DNA of 40,274 nucleotides from Achromobacter dolens (GCF_902859745.1 NZ_CADIJW010000050.1:1-40274); one strand, 5' to 3'. Shown: positions 20,121-29,096, counted from the first letter of the stretch. The notes: generated from the letters alone by a model not told the origin. Numbers and translations: made by a program.

Positions 20121-20786
20121 ATGGACTTCGATTTTTCCCCCATCGTCGATAACTGGCGCTTCTTCGCCAGTGGCCTGGGCATCACGGTGGCGCTGAGCGC
20201 CGTCACGGCGGTGTCCAGCATCCTGCTGGGCCTGGTGATCGCGCTGCTGCGCCTGTACGGGCCGCGCTGGCTGCGGGTGCTGCTGGTGTTCTACATCGAC
20301 AGCATGCGCGCCATCCCGGTGCTGGTGGTGCTGGTGTGGATCTACTTCGCCTTCCCGCTGCTGGCCGGGGTGACCTTCGCGCCGTTCTGGGCGGCGCTGG
20401 TGGCGTTGACGCTGCACATCGCGGCCTACTCGGCCGAGGTGATCCGCGCCGGCATCGAGTCGGTGCGCCCGGGGCAGATGCGCGCCGGCCTGGCGCTCGG
20501 CATGTCGCGGGCCCAGGCGCTGCGCAAGATCATCCTGCCGCAGGCCACCATCCGCATGCTGCCGGCCTTCGGCTCGGTGCTGACGGTGGCGATCAAGGAC
20601 ACCGCCATCGCCACGGTGATCGCGGTGCCCGAACTGATGCACAAGGCCGAGACCATCGCCGGGCAGAGCTACCGGCCGATCGAGGTGTTCACCGCGGTGA
20701 TCGTGGCGTACTTCGTGATCCTGTTCCCGGTGACGCGCGGCGTGGACCGGCTGTACCAACGTTACGCACACCTGGGGCGCTCATGA
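20121..20786 (+). CDS. Polar-amino-acid-type ABC transporter permease (HisM/GlnP family), first
   Basis: This 221-residue inner-membrane permease begins MDFDFSPIVDNWRFFASGLGITVALS. It has several hydrophobic helices and the cytoplasmic EAA loop (AAYSAEVIRAGIESVRPGQMRAGLALGMSRAQALRKIILPQA) that contacts the ATPase. It belongs to the His/Glu/Gln/Arg/opine permease family. Its stop overlaps the start of the second permease as ATGA, so the two are translationally coupled and probably form a heterodimeric channel. It lies 33 bases after the dehydrogenase gene. Confidence 0.92.
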   Translation: MDFDFSPIVDNWRFFASGLGITVALSAVTAVSSILLGLVIALLRLYGPRWLRVLLVFYIDSMRAIPVLVVLVWIYFAFPLLAGVTFAPFWAALVALTLHIAAYSAEVIRAGIESVRPGQMRAGLALGMSRAQALRKIILPQATIRMLPAFGSVLTVAIKDTAIATVIAVPELMHKAETIAGQSYRPIEVFTAVIVAYFVILFPVTRGVDRLYQRYAHLGRS

Positions 20787-21442
20787 ATCTGGACTGGGGA
20801 ATTATCTGGGACTCGCGCCAGGTGCTGCTGCAGGGCGCGGCCATGACCGTGATGCTGACGGTGGTGACGATGGCGCTGGCGGTGCCCGGCGGCATGGTGC
20901 TGGCGCTGATGCGGCTGTCGTCGAACCGCGTGGCCAATGGCATCGCGGTGGCGATCGTCGAGTTCTTCCGCAACCTGCCGCTGATCCTGGTGATCTATTG
21001 GGCGTTCTACGTGATGCCGATGGCGCTGGACGTGCAGTTCTCGGCGGTGACCACGGCGCTGGTGGCGCTGGTGCTGAACGTGTCGGCCTACAACTCCGAG
21101 ACCTTCCGCGCCGGCATCAATTCGATCCGCAAGGGCCAGATGGAGGCGGCGCTGGCGATGGGCATGTCGCGCCGCCAGGCCATGTTCAAGGTGCTGGTGC
21201 CGCAGGCAGCGCGGCGGATCCTGCCGGTGCTGGCCAGCACCTGGATCTCGCTGTTCAAGGACACCTCGCTGGTGTCGGTGATCGCCGTCAGCGAGCTGGC
21301 CTATGCCTCGATGCAGGTGCGCGCGCAGAGCTTCCGCGTGCTGGAAATGCTGACCGCGATGGCGGTGATCTATTGGCTGATGGGCTATCCGCAGGCCAAG
21401 CTGGTCGACTGGATCCACCGCAAATACGGAGTCAAGGAGTGA
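20783..21442 (+). CDS. Polar-amino-acid-type ABC transporter permease (HisQ/GlnP family), second
   Basis: This 219-residue permease starts MNLDWGIIWDSRQVLLQGAAMTVMLT at the ATG overlapping the previous stop. It has the same family architecture, with the EAA loop in SAYNSETFRAGINSIRKGQMEAALAMGMSRRQAMFKVLVPQAARR. It is a diverged sister of the first permease. The frame stays open upstream, but that is out-of-frame sequence of the first permease gene. The ATPase gene follows 5 bases after the stop. Confidence 0.92.
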   Translation: MNLDWGIIWDSRQVLLQGAAMTVMLTVVTMALAVPGGMVLALMRLSSNRVANGIAVAIVEFFRNLPLILVIYWAFYVMPMALDVQFSAVTTALVALVLNVSAYNSETFRAGINSIRKGQMEAALAMGMSRRQAMFKVLVPQAARRILPVLASTWISLFKDTSLVSVIAVSELAYASMQVRAQSFRVLEMLTAMAVIYWLMGYPQAKLVDWIHRKYGVKE

Positions 21443-21447
21443 ACGAG

Positions 21448-22326
21448 ATGATCCTGGAACAAGTGGCCGGCACGGCCGGCGCGGCGGCGGCCGCAGCAAC
21501 GACCCGCGCGGCAACGGCCGCCGCAGCGCCGGCTGCCGCAGCGACGGCTGCCGCGGCAACGGCCGCCGCACGCAAGGGCGCCGATCAGCCGCCGGTGCTG
21601 GTGTACGAGCACGTGCGCAAGGTCTTTGGCGACTTCGTGGCGTTGAACGACGTTTCGCTGCAGGTCAACAAGGGCGAGGTGATGTGCCTGATCGGCCCGT
21701 CCGGTTCGGGCAAGTCTACGCTCCTGCGCTGCACCAACGCATTGGAGAAGATCGACGGCGGCCGCGTGCTGCTGGACGGCGTGGCGGTGCCGGAGGCCGA
21801 ATCGGAAGTGCGCAAGGTGCGCCAGCGCATGGGCATGGTGTTCCAGAGCTTCGAGCTGTTCCCGCACAAGTCGGCGCTGGACAACGTCGCCATGGGGCCC
21901 ATCACCGTGCTCGGCATGGCGCCGGAGCTGGCGCGGGCCCGCGCCATGGCGCTGCTGGAGAAGGTCGGCCTGGCCGCCAAGGCCGGCAACTTTCCCGCCA
22001 ACCTGTCCGGCGGCCAGCAGCAGCGCGTGGCGATCGCCCGCGCGCTGGCGATGGAGCCGGAAGTGATGCTGTTCGACGAGCCGACCTCGGCGCTCGACCC
22101 CGAGACCGTGGGCGAGGTGCTGAACGTCATGAAGAAGCTGGCGCAGGAAGGCATGACCATGATCGTGGTCACGCATGAAATGAGTTTCGCGCGGCGCGTG
22201 GCCAACTGGGTGGTGGTGTTCGAGAACGGCGCCATCCTGGAACAGGGCCCGCCCGCGCAGATTTTCGACAACCCGCAGGTCGCCCGTACCCGCGACTTCC
22301 TCAGCCACCTGGGCTGGGAAGGCTGA
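21448..22326 (+). CDS. Amino-acid-type ABC transporter ATPase with Ala/Thr repeat extension
   Basis: This 292-residue ATPase of the GlnQ/HisP family has Walker A GPSGSGKS (residues 83-90), Q-loop MVFQSFELFPH, signature LSGGQQQR, Walker B VMLFDEP and the switch histidine in VVTHEMSF. It powers the permease pair just upstream. The family is normally about 240-260 residues. The extra length is an N-terminal low-complexity arm (about residues 7-42), nearly all Ala and Thr. The ATG at 21448 has AGGAG eight bases upstream, which supports translation of the arm. A later start at a GTG near 21598 is possible but has a poor ribosome site. Confidence 0.93.
   Translation: MILEQVAGTAGAAAAAATTRAATAAAAPAAAATAAAATAAARKGADQPPVLVYEHVRKVFGDFVALNDVSLQVNKGEVMCLIGPSGSGKSTLLRCTNALEKIDGGRVLLDGVAVPEAESEVRKVRQRMGMVFQSFELFPHKSALDNVAMGPITVLGMAPELARARAMALLEKVGLAAKAGNFPANLSGGQQQRVAIARALAMEPEVMLFDEPTSALDPETVGEVLNVMKKLAQEGMTMIVVTHEMSFARRVANWVVVFENGAILEQGPPAQIFDNPQVARTRDFLSHLGWEG
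21511..21570 (+). repeat. 15-bp tandem repeat, four units, inside the ATPase gene
   Basis: Four consecutive in-frame 15-bp units (GCAACGGCCGCCGCA and near-copies at 21511, 21526, 21541 and 21556) encode ATAAA, APAAA, ATAAA and ATAAA, residues 22-41. Units one and four are identical. Gain or loss of a unit would keep the frame, so length could vary between strains. Confidence 0.85.
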
Positions 22327-22350
22327 ACACCCTCCCGTTTCACGGAATCC

Positions 22351-23565
22351 ATGATGAAAATTACGAACGCACGCGTCATTGTTTGTTCGCCGGGCCGCAA
22401 TTTCGTGACCCTGAAGATCGAGACCGACCAGGGCCTGACCGGCATCGGCGACGCCACCCTGAACGGGCGCGAGCTGGCCGTGGCGGCCTACCTGACCGAA
22501 CACGTGGTGCCTTGCCTGATCGGCCGCGACGCGCACCAGATCGAGGACATCTGGCAATACCTGTACAAGGGCGCCTACTGGCGCCGGGGCCCGGTCACCA
22601 TGACCGCCATCGCCGCGGTCGACACCGCGCTCTGGGACCTGAAGGCCAAGGCCGCCGGCCTGCCGCTGTACCAACTGCTGGGCGGCAAGAGCCGCACCGG
22701 CGTCATGGTCTACGGCCACGCCAATGGCAGCGACATCGAGCACACCGTCGACGAGGTGCTGCGCTATGCCGACATGGGCTACCGCGCGATCCGCGCGCAG
22801 AGCGGCGTGCCGGGGCTGGACAAGGTCTACGGCGTCGGCCGCGGCAACCTGTTCTACGAACCCGCCGACGCCGACCTGCCCAGCGAGCACGACTGGTCCA
22901 CGGAGAAGTACCTGCGGCACACGCCCAAGCTGTTCGATCGCATCCGCGAAAAGCTCGGCTTCGAGCACCACCTGCTGCACGACGTGCACCACCGCCTGAT
23001 GCCGATCGAGGCTGGCCGCCTGGGCAAGTCGCTGGAACCGTACAACCTGTTCTGGATGGAAGACGCCACGCCGGCCGAGAACCAGGAGGCCTTCCGCCTG
23101 ATCCGCCAGCACACCACCACGCCGCTGGCGGTGGGCGAGATCTTCAATTCGATCTGGGACTGCAAGGACCTGGTGCAGAACCAGTTGATCGACTACATCC
23201 GGACCACCGTGGTGCACGCCGGCGGCATCACGCACCTGCGCCGCATCGCCGACCTGGCCTCGCTGTACCAGGTGCGCACCGGCTGCCATGGCGCCACCGA
23301 CCTGTCGCCGGTGTGCATGGGCGCGGCGCTGCACTTCGACCTGTGGGTGCCGAACTTCGGCATCCAGGAATACATGCGCCACACCGAGGAGACGGACGCG
23401 GTGTTCCCCCACGCCTACACCTTCTCGCAGGGCATGCTGTATCCGGGCGATGTGCCGGGTCACGGCGTGGACATCGACGAGAAGCTGGCCGCCAAGTATC
23501 CGTACAAGCGCGCCTACCTGCCGGTGAACCGCTTGCAGCAGGACGGCACGCTATGGAATTGGTAG
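22351..23565 (+). CDS. manD: D-mannonate dehydratase, enolase-superfamily ManD type
   Basis: This 404-residue enolase-superfamily enzyme dehydrates D-mannonate to 2-keto-3-deoxygluconate. The ManD pattern is complete: R148 (RAIRAQ) and Y160 (KVYGVGRG) as acid/base candidates, D211 and H213 in HDVHHR, E237 in [10 protein letters not shown]263 in VGEIFN, H313 in [10 protein letters not shown], and a conserved C-terminus ending in GTLWNW. Some subgroup members are slow or use D-gluconate, and E. coli RspA belongs here. It starts 24 bases after the ATPase gene and overlaps the next gene by 13 bases, so it is firmly within the operon. Confidence 0.93.
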   Translation: MMKITNARVIVCSPGRNFVTLKIETDQGLTGIGDATLNGRELAVAAYLTEHVVPCLIGRDAHQIEDIWQYLYKGAYWRRGPVTMTAIAAVDTALWDLKAKAAGLPLYQLLGGKSRTGVMVYGHANGSDIEHTVDEVLRYADMGYRAIRAQSGVPGLDKVYGVGRGNLFYEPADADLPSEHDWSTEKYLRHTPKLFDRIREKLGFEHHLLHDVHHRLMPIEAGRLGKSLEPYNLFWMEDATPAENQEAFRLIRQHTTTPLAVGEIFNSIWDCKDLVQNQLIDYIRTTVVHAGGITHLRRIADLASLYQVRTGCHGATDLSPVCMGAALHFDLWVPNFGIQEYMRHTEETDAVFPHAYTFSQGMLYPGDVPGHGVDIDEKLAAKYPYKRAYLPVNRLQQDGTLWNW

Positions 23566-25115
23566 CCCCCGCGGCCGTCCGGCTGCATCCGGCGCGCCTG
23601 CAGGCGCTGGCGCCCGGCCTGGCGCGACCGGCCTACGATAGGGGCGCGTTGCGCGCCGGCATCGTGCATCTGGGACTGGGCGCGTTCGCGCGCGGCCATC
23701 TGGCGGCGGTGAATGAGGCGGCCATCCACGCCAGCGGCGACCCGCGCTGGGGCATCTGCGGCGTGTCGCTGCGCCAGGCCGACACCCGCGATGCGCTGGC
23801 GCCGCAGGACGGGCTGTACACGCTGGCGCTGCGCAGCGCCGACGCCGAGGGCCGGCCGCGACAGCAACTGGCCGTGATCGGCTGCCTGCTGGAAACGCTG
23901 GTGGCGCCGGAGGATCCGCAGGCGGTGCTGGCGCGCATCGCCAGTCCGTACACGCGCATCGTGAGCCTGACCGTGACCGAGAAGGGCTATTGCCACGATC
24001 CGGCCAGCGGGGCGTTGAACCTGGCGCATCCCGACATCGTGCACGACCTGGGCCAGCCGCTGGCGCCGCGCAGCACCATCGGCTTCCTGGTGTGGGGGCT
24101 GCAACGGCGCCGCGCCTCGGGCCTGGGCCCGGTGACGCTGCTGTCGCTGGACAACCTGCCCGGCAACGGCCATCTGCTGCGCGGCCTGGTGCTGGCGTTC
24201 GCCGCGCAGGTCGACGCCCGCCTGGCCGAATGGATCGGCCAGGCCTGCACGTTTCCGTGCTCCATGGTGGACCGCATCGTGCCGCGCACCACCGATGAGG
24301 ATCGCGCGGCCGTGGCGCAGGCGCTGGGCATGACGGACGCCTGGCCGGTGCAGGCCGAGCCGTTCCTGGAATGGGTGGTGGAAGATCGCTTTGCCGCCGG
24401 TCGGCCGGACTGGGCCGTGGGCGGCGCGCGCTTTGTCGACGAGGCGGCGCCGTTCGAGACCCTCAAGCTGCGCATGGTGAACGGCGCGCATTCGGCGCTG
24501 GCCTACCTGTCGGTGATGGCGGGGTGGGGCACGGTGGACCAGGCCGTGGCGCAGCCGGCGCTGCGGCGCTATCTGGCCGACCTGATGCGCATGGAAATCG
24601 CGCCGACCCTGCCGGTGCTGCCAGGCCTGGACCTGGCGGCTTACCAGGAGCGGCTGTTGCAACGCTACGCCAATCCGGCGCTGCGGCACCAGACGCGGCA
24701 GATCGCCATGGACGGGTCGCAGAAGATGCCGCAGCGCCTGCTGGGCACGGTGCGGGCGCGGCTGGCGGCGGACCGGCCGATCACGGGGCTGGCGCTGGCG
24801 CTGGCCGGCTGGCTGCATTTCCTGCGCGGTGTGGATCAGGCAGGACGGCGTTATCCCATCGACGATCCGCTGGCCGAGCCGCTGGCGCAGCGACTGGCGC
24901 AGGCCGAGCATGCGGCGCGCGATGCTTCGCCGGGACCGGCCGCCGCGCTGGCCTGGGCGCGCGAGATGACGGCCCTGGCCGCCGTGTTCGGCGACCTGGG
25001 CCGCGACGAGCGTTTCGTGCGCGAGGTGGCGCAGGCGGCGCAGTCGTTGCGCACGCTGGGCGTGGCGGGCGCGCTGGAGGCGACCCTGGCCGCGATGCGC
25101 GCGGACGCTGGCTAG
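23553..25115 (+). CDS. Mannitol dehydrogenase family oxidoreductase, probable fructuronate reductase
   Basis: This 520-residue polyol-specific long-chain dehydrogenase has the nucleotide-binding segment [17 protein letters not shown], the middle [16 protein letters not shown], and the catalytic K-x4-N-x2-H motif at K305, N310 and H313 ([10 protein letters not shown]). The family includes mannitol 2-dehydrogenase, UxuB (D-fructuronate/D-mannonate) and UxaB. Next to a mannonate dehydratase, UxuB-type activity is the natural reading. The ATG at 23553 lies inside the end of manD (13-base overlap). The gene ends 13 bases from the convergent amidase gene and is the last gene of the operon. Confidence 0.9.
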   Translation: MELVAPAAVRLHPARLQALAPGLARPAYDRGALRAGIVHLGLGAFARGHLAAVNEAAIHASGDPRWGICGVSLRQADTRDALAPQDGLYTLALRSADAEGRPRQQLAVIGCLLETLVAPEDPQAVLARIASPYTRIVSLTVTEKGYCHDPASGALNLAHPDIVHDLGQPLAPRSTIGFLVWGLQRRRASGLGPVTLLSLDNLPGNGHLLRGLVLAFAAQVDARLAEWIGQACTFPCSMVDRIVPRTTDEDRAAVAQALGMTDAWPVQAEPFLEWVVEDRFAAGRPDWAVGGARFVDEAAPFETLKLRMVNGAHSALAYLSVMAGWGTVDQAVAQPALRRYLADLMRMEIAPTLPVLPGLDLAAYQERLLQRYANPALRHQTRQIAMDGSQKMPQRLLGTVRARLAADRPITGLALALAGWLHFLRGVDQAGRRYPIDDPLAEPLAQRLAQAEHAARDASPGPAAALAWAREMTALAAVFGDLGRDERFVREVAQAAQSLRTLGVAGALEATLAAMRADAG

Positions 25116-25128
25116 GGCGGCGTCCGCG

Positions 25129-26574
25129 TCAGGCAGCCGGCGGCGCCAGCCGGCCCAGCAATGGTTCGATTGCCATGCCAATGGCGAGGATCTGGCGGTC
25201 CTCGCCCGGCAGGCCATCCACCTCCAGTCCGATCGGCAGGCCGCCGTCCGACAGGCCGGCGGGCAGGCTCAGGCCGGGCAGGCCCGCGTTGCTGCCGGGG
25301 TCGACGTTGCGCGCCAGCCGCAGGAACGACTCCAGGCTGCTGGCCTCGGACGCGGCGAGCGGCGCCAGCACCGGCACCGTGGGGAACAGCAGCCCGTGCA
25401 GCCCGTGCCGCGCGAACGCACGGCGGTAGACGTCGACGAGCGCGTTGCGATGTTCCGCGATGGCGCTGTCGTAAAGCGGTTGCAGCGGCAGCAGTTCGCC
25501 CGATGGCGTGGGCAGCACGCCCGGCACGACCAGGTCATCGAAGATGGCTTTCACGTCAGGGCTGGAAATCCGAGCCACCAGTTCCTCGAATGACACGCCC
25601 GCGTCGTGGCGTTGCAGATAGGCGATCAGATCGTGCTTCTGCTCGTACAGGCACAGTGGCATGCCGGTCGCGGCGTTGCTGGCTTCCAGGCCGGGCAGGT
25701 CCAGCGGGACCAGGGTCACGCCGGCCGCGCGCAGACGCTCCAGGGCGGCCTGCGCCGTGGCCTCTACCCGCGGGTCCAGGTCCTGCCAGAAATAGCCGGG
25801 CAGGCCCAGGCGCAGGTCGGCGGCGCGCAGCGCCGGCAGTGGCGTGTCATCGCCGGCCAGGACGGCATCCAGCAGCGCGATGTCGGCCATGCCGTTGGCG
25901 ATGGGTCCGGGCGTATCGCGGGTATGCGAAATCGGCGTAATGCCCGAACCGTCATAGCGACCCACGGAAGGCCGGAAGCCGACGGCGCCATTGAGGGCGG
26001 CGGGCAGGCGCACGGAAGCGCCAGTGTCGGTGCCTAGCGCGGCCGGCACCAGGCGCGCGCCCACCGCCGCGCCGCTGCCCGAGGACGAACCGCCGGCGAT
26101 GCGTTCGGCGTCATAAGCGTTGCGCGTGCCCGCGCCGCGCGGGCCGGGGTAGGCGGTGTTGTAGCCGGACACGCCGAAGGCCAGTTCATGCATGTGGGTC
26201 TTGCCGACGATGATGGCGCCCGCCTCGCGCAACCGGCGCACCACCGGCGCGTCTTCCTTGGGGATGAAGCCATGCAGGGCCGGGGTGCCGGCGGTGTTGG
26301 GCAGCCCCGCCACATGGATGTTGTCCTTGATCGCCAAGGGCACGCCCTGCAGCGGCCGGGGCGCGCGGCCGGCGGCGCGCCCGGCGTCGGCGGCCCTTGC
26401 CTGGGCCAGCGCGCCCTCGGCGTCGACGGTGATGAAGGCATTGAGGTCCTGGCGGGACGCGATGCGGTCCAGACAGGCCCGGGTGAGGGCCTCGCTGGTG
26501 ATCTGGCCGTCGCGGAACAGCGCCGCGGCCTCGGTCACGGTGGGGCAGCTCGAGGACGTCTGGTGGGCGGTCAT
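25129..26574 (-). CDS. Amidase-signature family hydrolase (indoleacetamide hydrolase-like)
   Basis: This 481-residue amidase-signature enzyme has the complete Ser-cisSer-Lys triad: K83 ([12 protein letters not shown]), S164 in the [13 protein letters not shown] glycine/serine loop, and nucleophile S187 in [13 protein letters not shown]. Overall it resembles bacterial indoleacetamide hydrolases and other broad amidases ([43 protein letters not shown]). GatA is unlikely because no gatB/gatC is nearby. No signal peptide is seen, so it is cytoplasmic. It is divergent from the MmyB-like regulator gene, which may control it. Substrate is not determinable here. Confidence 0.88.
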   Translation of the reverse strand: MTAHQTSSSCPTVTEAAALFRDGQITSEALTRACLDRIASRQDLNAFITVDAEGALAQARAADAGRAAGRAPRPLQGVPLAIKDNIHVAGLPNTAGTPALHGFIPKEDAPVVRRLREAGAIIVGKTHMHELAFGVSGYNTAYPGPRGAGTRNAYDAERIAGGSSSGSGAAVGARLVPAALGTDTGASVRLPAALNGAVGFRPSVGRYDGSGITPISHTRDTPGPIANGMADIALLDAVLAGDDTPLPALRAADLRLGLPGYFWQDLDPRVEATAQAALERLRAAGVTLVPLDLPGLEASNAATGMPLCLYEQKHDLIAYLQRHDAGVSFEELVARISSPDVKAIFDDLVVPGVLPTPSGELLPLQPLYDSAIAEHRNALVDVYRRAFARHGLHGLLFPTVPVLAPLAASEASSLESFLRLARNVDPGSNAGLPGLSLPAGLSDGGLPIGLEVDGLPGEDRQILAIGMAIEPLLGRLAPPAA

Positions 26575-26745
26575 GGCGGGGTTGTCTCCTTGGTTTTGGG
26601 GCGGTTGCGTCGGGTCGATACCGTTCTGTGCAGGGTTGACCGTAGCGCGGCCGGGCGCCGTTCGTCGATATGCCGGTCCGGCCCGTGGTCGCCCGCGGGC
26701 GGGGCGCGGTACCGCGGGGACGGTCAGGCGCTAAGATAGGTGGAG

Positions 26746-26761
26746 CTTATACACGTACAAG
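26746..26761. promoter_or_regulatory. Imperfect palindrome in the amidase/regulator divergent region
   Basis: CTTATACACGTACAAG matches its own reverse complement at 12 of 16 positions. It lies 18 bases before the regulator's ATG in the 205-base divergent spacer, which is otherwise GC-rich. This is a plausible autoregulatory site, but only position and partial symmetry support it. Confidence 0.3.
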
Positions 26762-26779
26762 TCCCTCTCTTATCCTGGT

Positions 26780-27598
26780 ATGAACACTTCCCCCCAGGCC
26801 GGCGCCGCCGGCCACGAAGGCTCCCGCCTGCGCCGCCAGGCGCTGGGCGAATTCGTGCGCAGCGCCCGATCGCGCATCACGCCGCAGATGGCCGGCCTGC
26901 CCGAAGGCATGCGCCGGCGCACGCCGGGGCTGCGGCGCGAAGAGGTGGCGCAACTGTGCGGCATCAGCGTCACCTGGTACACCTGGATCGAACAGGGGCG
27001 CGAGGTGTCGGTATCGCCGTCGGTCTGGTCGCGCATCGCGGGGGTGCTGCAACTGGCGCGGGCCGAGCGGGCCTATCTGTTCGACCTGGCCGATTGCGCC
27101 GATCCGCAGCATGCGCGCGACGACGCGATGGGGGCGCCGGGGTCGTTGCGCGAGTGCGTGGACGCCATCACCGCGCCGGCCTACGTGCTGGACCGGGCCT
27201 GGAACGTGCTGGCCTGTAATGAACCGCTGCGGGAACTGTTCGACGACTGGCCGACCCGGGATCCGGAGCCCAACCTGCTGCGCTACATCTTCCTGGACCC
27301 GGCGGCGCGCGAGCTGGTGGTGGATTGGGAGCAGCGGGCGCGGCGCGTGGTGGCGGAGTTTCGGGCGGACGCGGGCGCGCATCTGGATGAGCCGGCGGTG
27401 CTGGCGCTGATCGATGCCCTGAACCGGCAGAGCGCGGTGTTCGCGCATTGGTGGAACCGGCACGCGGTGGTCGAGCGCGAGGGCGGCCTGCGTGAATTCG
27501 CGCATCCGCGGCGGGGGCGGATGGCGTTCCAGCAGATCACGTTTCGCCTGGCGACGCATCTGGATCTGAAGCTGGTGATGTTGCTGGGGGATGAGTGA
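26780..27598 (+). CDS. XRE-type regulator with MmyB-like ligand-binding domain
   Basis: This 272-residue regulator has an N-terminal Cro/C1-type helix-turn-helix (TPGLRREEVAQLCGISVTWYTWIEQGREVSVSPSVWSRIAGVLQL, about residues 50-95). A C-terminal MmyB-like domain follows (CVDAITAPAYVLDRAWNVLACNEPLRELF and the ending RMAFQQITFRLATHLDLKLVMLLGDE). In Streptomyces, MmyB-type domains are linked to methylenomycin regulation and bind a fatty-acid-like ligand. Proteobacterial members usually control a neighbouring gene, so the divergent amidase is the obvious candidate target. The gene is followed by a gene-free stretch with large inverted repeats. Confidence 0.88.
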   Translation: MNTSPQAGAAGHEGSRLRRQALGEFVRSARSRITPQMAGLPEGMRRRTPGLRREEVAQLCGISVTWYTWIEQGREVSVSPSVWSRIAGVLQLARAERAYLFDLADCADPQHARDDAMGAPGSLRECVDAITAPAYVLDRAWNVLACNEPLRELFDDWPTRDPEPNLLRYIFLDPAARELVVDWEQRARRVVAEFRADAGAHLDEPAVLALIDALNRQSAVFAHWWNRHAVVEREGGLREFAHPRRGRMAFQQITFRLATHLDLKLVMLLGDE

Positions 27599-27618
27599 CG
27601 GGTGGGTTCTTGAGGCGC

Positions 27619-27780
27619 GAGTGGCGGGGCAGGCGGGGGATGGCGGGGCGTGTAGATGCGCCCGGCGGAAACCGAAGGCAGCCGCCGGCAGGCGGCAACG
27701 AGGTTGAGCCCGGGGCAGTCCGGAGCGAACGCTCCGGACCGCAATCGTAGCCCCGCCATCCCCCGCCTGCCCCGCCACTC
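27619..27780. repeat. Large nested inverted-repeat element with 31-bp perfect arms
   Basis: The left arm (27619-27649) and right arm (27750-27780) are perfect reverse complements over 31 bases (GAGTGGCGGGGCAGGCGGGG... pairing with its mirror). Between them are two further hairpins: GCCGCC-GGCA-GGCGGC (27681-27696) and GTCCGGAGCG-AA-CGCTCCGGAC (27718-27739). The whole can fold into a branched cruciform. There is no ORF and no transposase. It may be a palindromic dispersed repeat (REP/MITE-like), a bidirectional terminator, or a structured RNA. Confidence 0.8.
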
Positions 27781-27872
27781 GCTCGCGTCGTGACTTAACG
27801 GCGGCTGTTGGGGCGGGTCTTGTTCTTGGCGTTCTTGCCAGCAATCTTTGAGGCGGAAAGGGTTTGCGGGGT

Positions 27873-27908
27873 CGCCAAAGGCGGCCGCGCGGGCGGCCTT
27901 CTTTGGCG
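27873..27908. terminator. Hairpin near mutY 3' end, possible terminator
   Basis: CGCCAAAG (27873-27880) pairs with CTTTGGCG (27901-27908), with an inner GCGGCC/GGCCGC-type stem and a short loop. A modest T-containing tail follows on the plus strand (TTTGGGTGT). It lies between convergent genes, so it could end transcripts from either side. Confidence 0.45.
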
Positions 27909-27964
27909 TTTGGGTGTCTGGCGTCGGGGTGGTGACGCTGCGCGCGGGGGGCGGTCGGAGGGTG

Positions 27965-29041
27965 CTACTTGCTGTTGGCCAGCAGGTCGCCGGGGAGGCC
28001 GGCTTCGATCAGGCCCAGCAGGAGTTTCTTGACGGGGGCGGGCAGGGCGGTGTCGGCGAGTTCGGCCTGGGTGATCCAGCGCTCGGGTTGCGTGGGCTGG
28101 CGTAGCGAGGCGCTGCGCACGGGCACGTACCAGGGGCGGATGTGCAGGCGGTAGTGGGTGAAGGTGTGGGCGAAGGCGGCGAGTTCGAAGCGCTGTTCGG
28201 GGTCCAGGCCTAGGGCGCGGGAGGCGGCCAGGGGGTCGCCGGCGGCGTCGAATTCGGGCAGGCTCCAGAGGCCGCCCCAGATACCGGGTTCGGGGCGTTG
28301 CTGCAGCAGGAAGGCGCCCTGGTGCTGCAGCACCAGCATCGCGGTCTCGCGTTCCGGGATCGCCTTGCGCGCCTTGGGCGTGGGCAGCTCGGCCTGGCGG
28401 CCTTCGCGCTTGGCGACACAGGTATCGGCGACCGGGCAGCGTTCACAGGCGGGCTTGCCGCGCGTACAGAGGGTGGCGCCCAGATCCATCAGGCCCTGCG
28501 TGTAGGCGGCCATGTCCAGGCCGGGCGCGGCCTCGACCTGGGCGTCGGCCAGGGCCCACAGGCGCTGCTCGATCTCGCGCCTGGCGGGGTCGCCGGCGAT
28601 GCCGAAGTGACGGGTGAAGACGCGCTTGACGTTGCCGTCGAGGATGGGCGAGCGCTCGCCGTAGGCGAAGGCGGCGATGGCGGCGGCGGTCGAGCGGCCG
28701 ATGCCGGGCAGGGTGGCGATGGCTTCGGCGCTGGGCGGGAAGTGGCCATTCCAGTCGCGCGCGATCTCCTGGGCGCAGCGGTGCAGGTTGCGGGCGCGGG
28801 CGTAGTAGCCCAGGCCGGCCCAGTAGGGCATCACCTCTTCCTGGGCGGCGGCGGCCAGCGCGGCCACGTCGGGGAAGCGCTGCAGGAAGCGTTCGTAGTA
28901 GGGGATCACCGTGGCCACCTGCGTCTGCTGCAGCATGATCTCGGAGAGCCAGATGCGGTAGGGATCCCGGGTGTTTTGCCAGGGGAGATCGTGGCGGCCG
29001 TGCTGGCGTTGCCAGGCGACGATGCGAGGGGCGAAGTCCAT
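27965..29041 (-). CDS. mutY: A/G-specific adenine DNA glycosylase MutY
   Basis: This 358-residue repair enzyme removes adenine mispaired with 8-oxoguanine. The catalytic Glu is E34 in SEIMLQQTQV. The helix-hairpin-helix is LPGIGRSTAAAI, with catalytic Asp D135 in ILDGNVKRV. The 4Fe-4S ligands follow the C-x6-C-x2-C-x5-C pattern (CTRGKPACERCPVADTC). A C-terminal MutT/NUDIX-like domain (LQQRPEPGIWGGLWSLPEFD) recognises 8-oxoG. Length is near E. coli MutY (350). The gene is divergent from the indolepyruvate oxidoreductase gene. Confidence 0.97.
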   Translation of the reverse strand: MDFAPRIVAWQRQHGRHDLPWQNTRDPYRIWLSEIMLQQTQVATVIPYYERFLQRFPDVAALAAAAQEEVMPYWAGLGYYARARNLHRCAQEIARDWNGHFPPSAEAIATLPGIGRSTAAAIAAFAYGERSPILDGNVKRVFTRHFGIAGDPARREIEQRLWALADAQVEAAPGLDMAAYTQGLMDLGATLCTRGKPACERCPVADTCVAKREGRQAELPTPKARKAIPERETAMLVLQHQGAFLLQQRPEPGIWGGLWSLPEFDAAGDPLAASRALGLDPEQRFELAAFAHTFTHYRLHIRPWYVPVRSASLRQPTQPERWITQAELADTALPAPVKKLLLGLIEAGLPGDLLANSK

Positions 29042-29084
29042 GCCCGCAATTATCGCATCGCCCTATTGCCGGGGGTGGGGCGAG

Positions 29085-29096
29085 CGGTTACAACCG
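29085..29096. promoter_or_regulatory. CGGTT-AC-AACCG palindrome in the mutY/oxidoreductase spacer
   Basis: A 12-base palindrome with perfect 5-bp arms lies in the 170-base divergent region, about 115 bases before the oxidoreductase start. It could be an operator for either gene. The evidence is symmetry only. Confidence 0.25.

Larger units (their letters stand above)
27599..27964. other. Gene-free stretch with nested inverted repeats
   Basis: This 366-base gap lies between the 3' ends of two convergent genes. I see no convincing gene. It holds a 162-base nested inverted-repeat element (27619-27780) and a second hairpin (27873-27908). The remainder is G-rich with no recognised motif. Confidence 0.7.

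Noticed and set aside
17280-20771. A long minus-strand open frame across the binding-protein, dehydrogenase and first permease genes
   Set aside because: It covers several strong genes in antisense and has no motif. Chance openness in high-GC sequence.
27808-28105. Short plus-strand open frames between the regulator and mutY
   Set aside because: Low-complexity Gly/Arg/Val sequence, overlap with the mutY 3' end, no ribosome site and no family.
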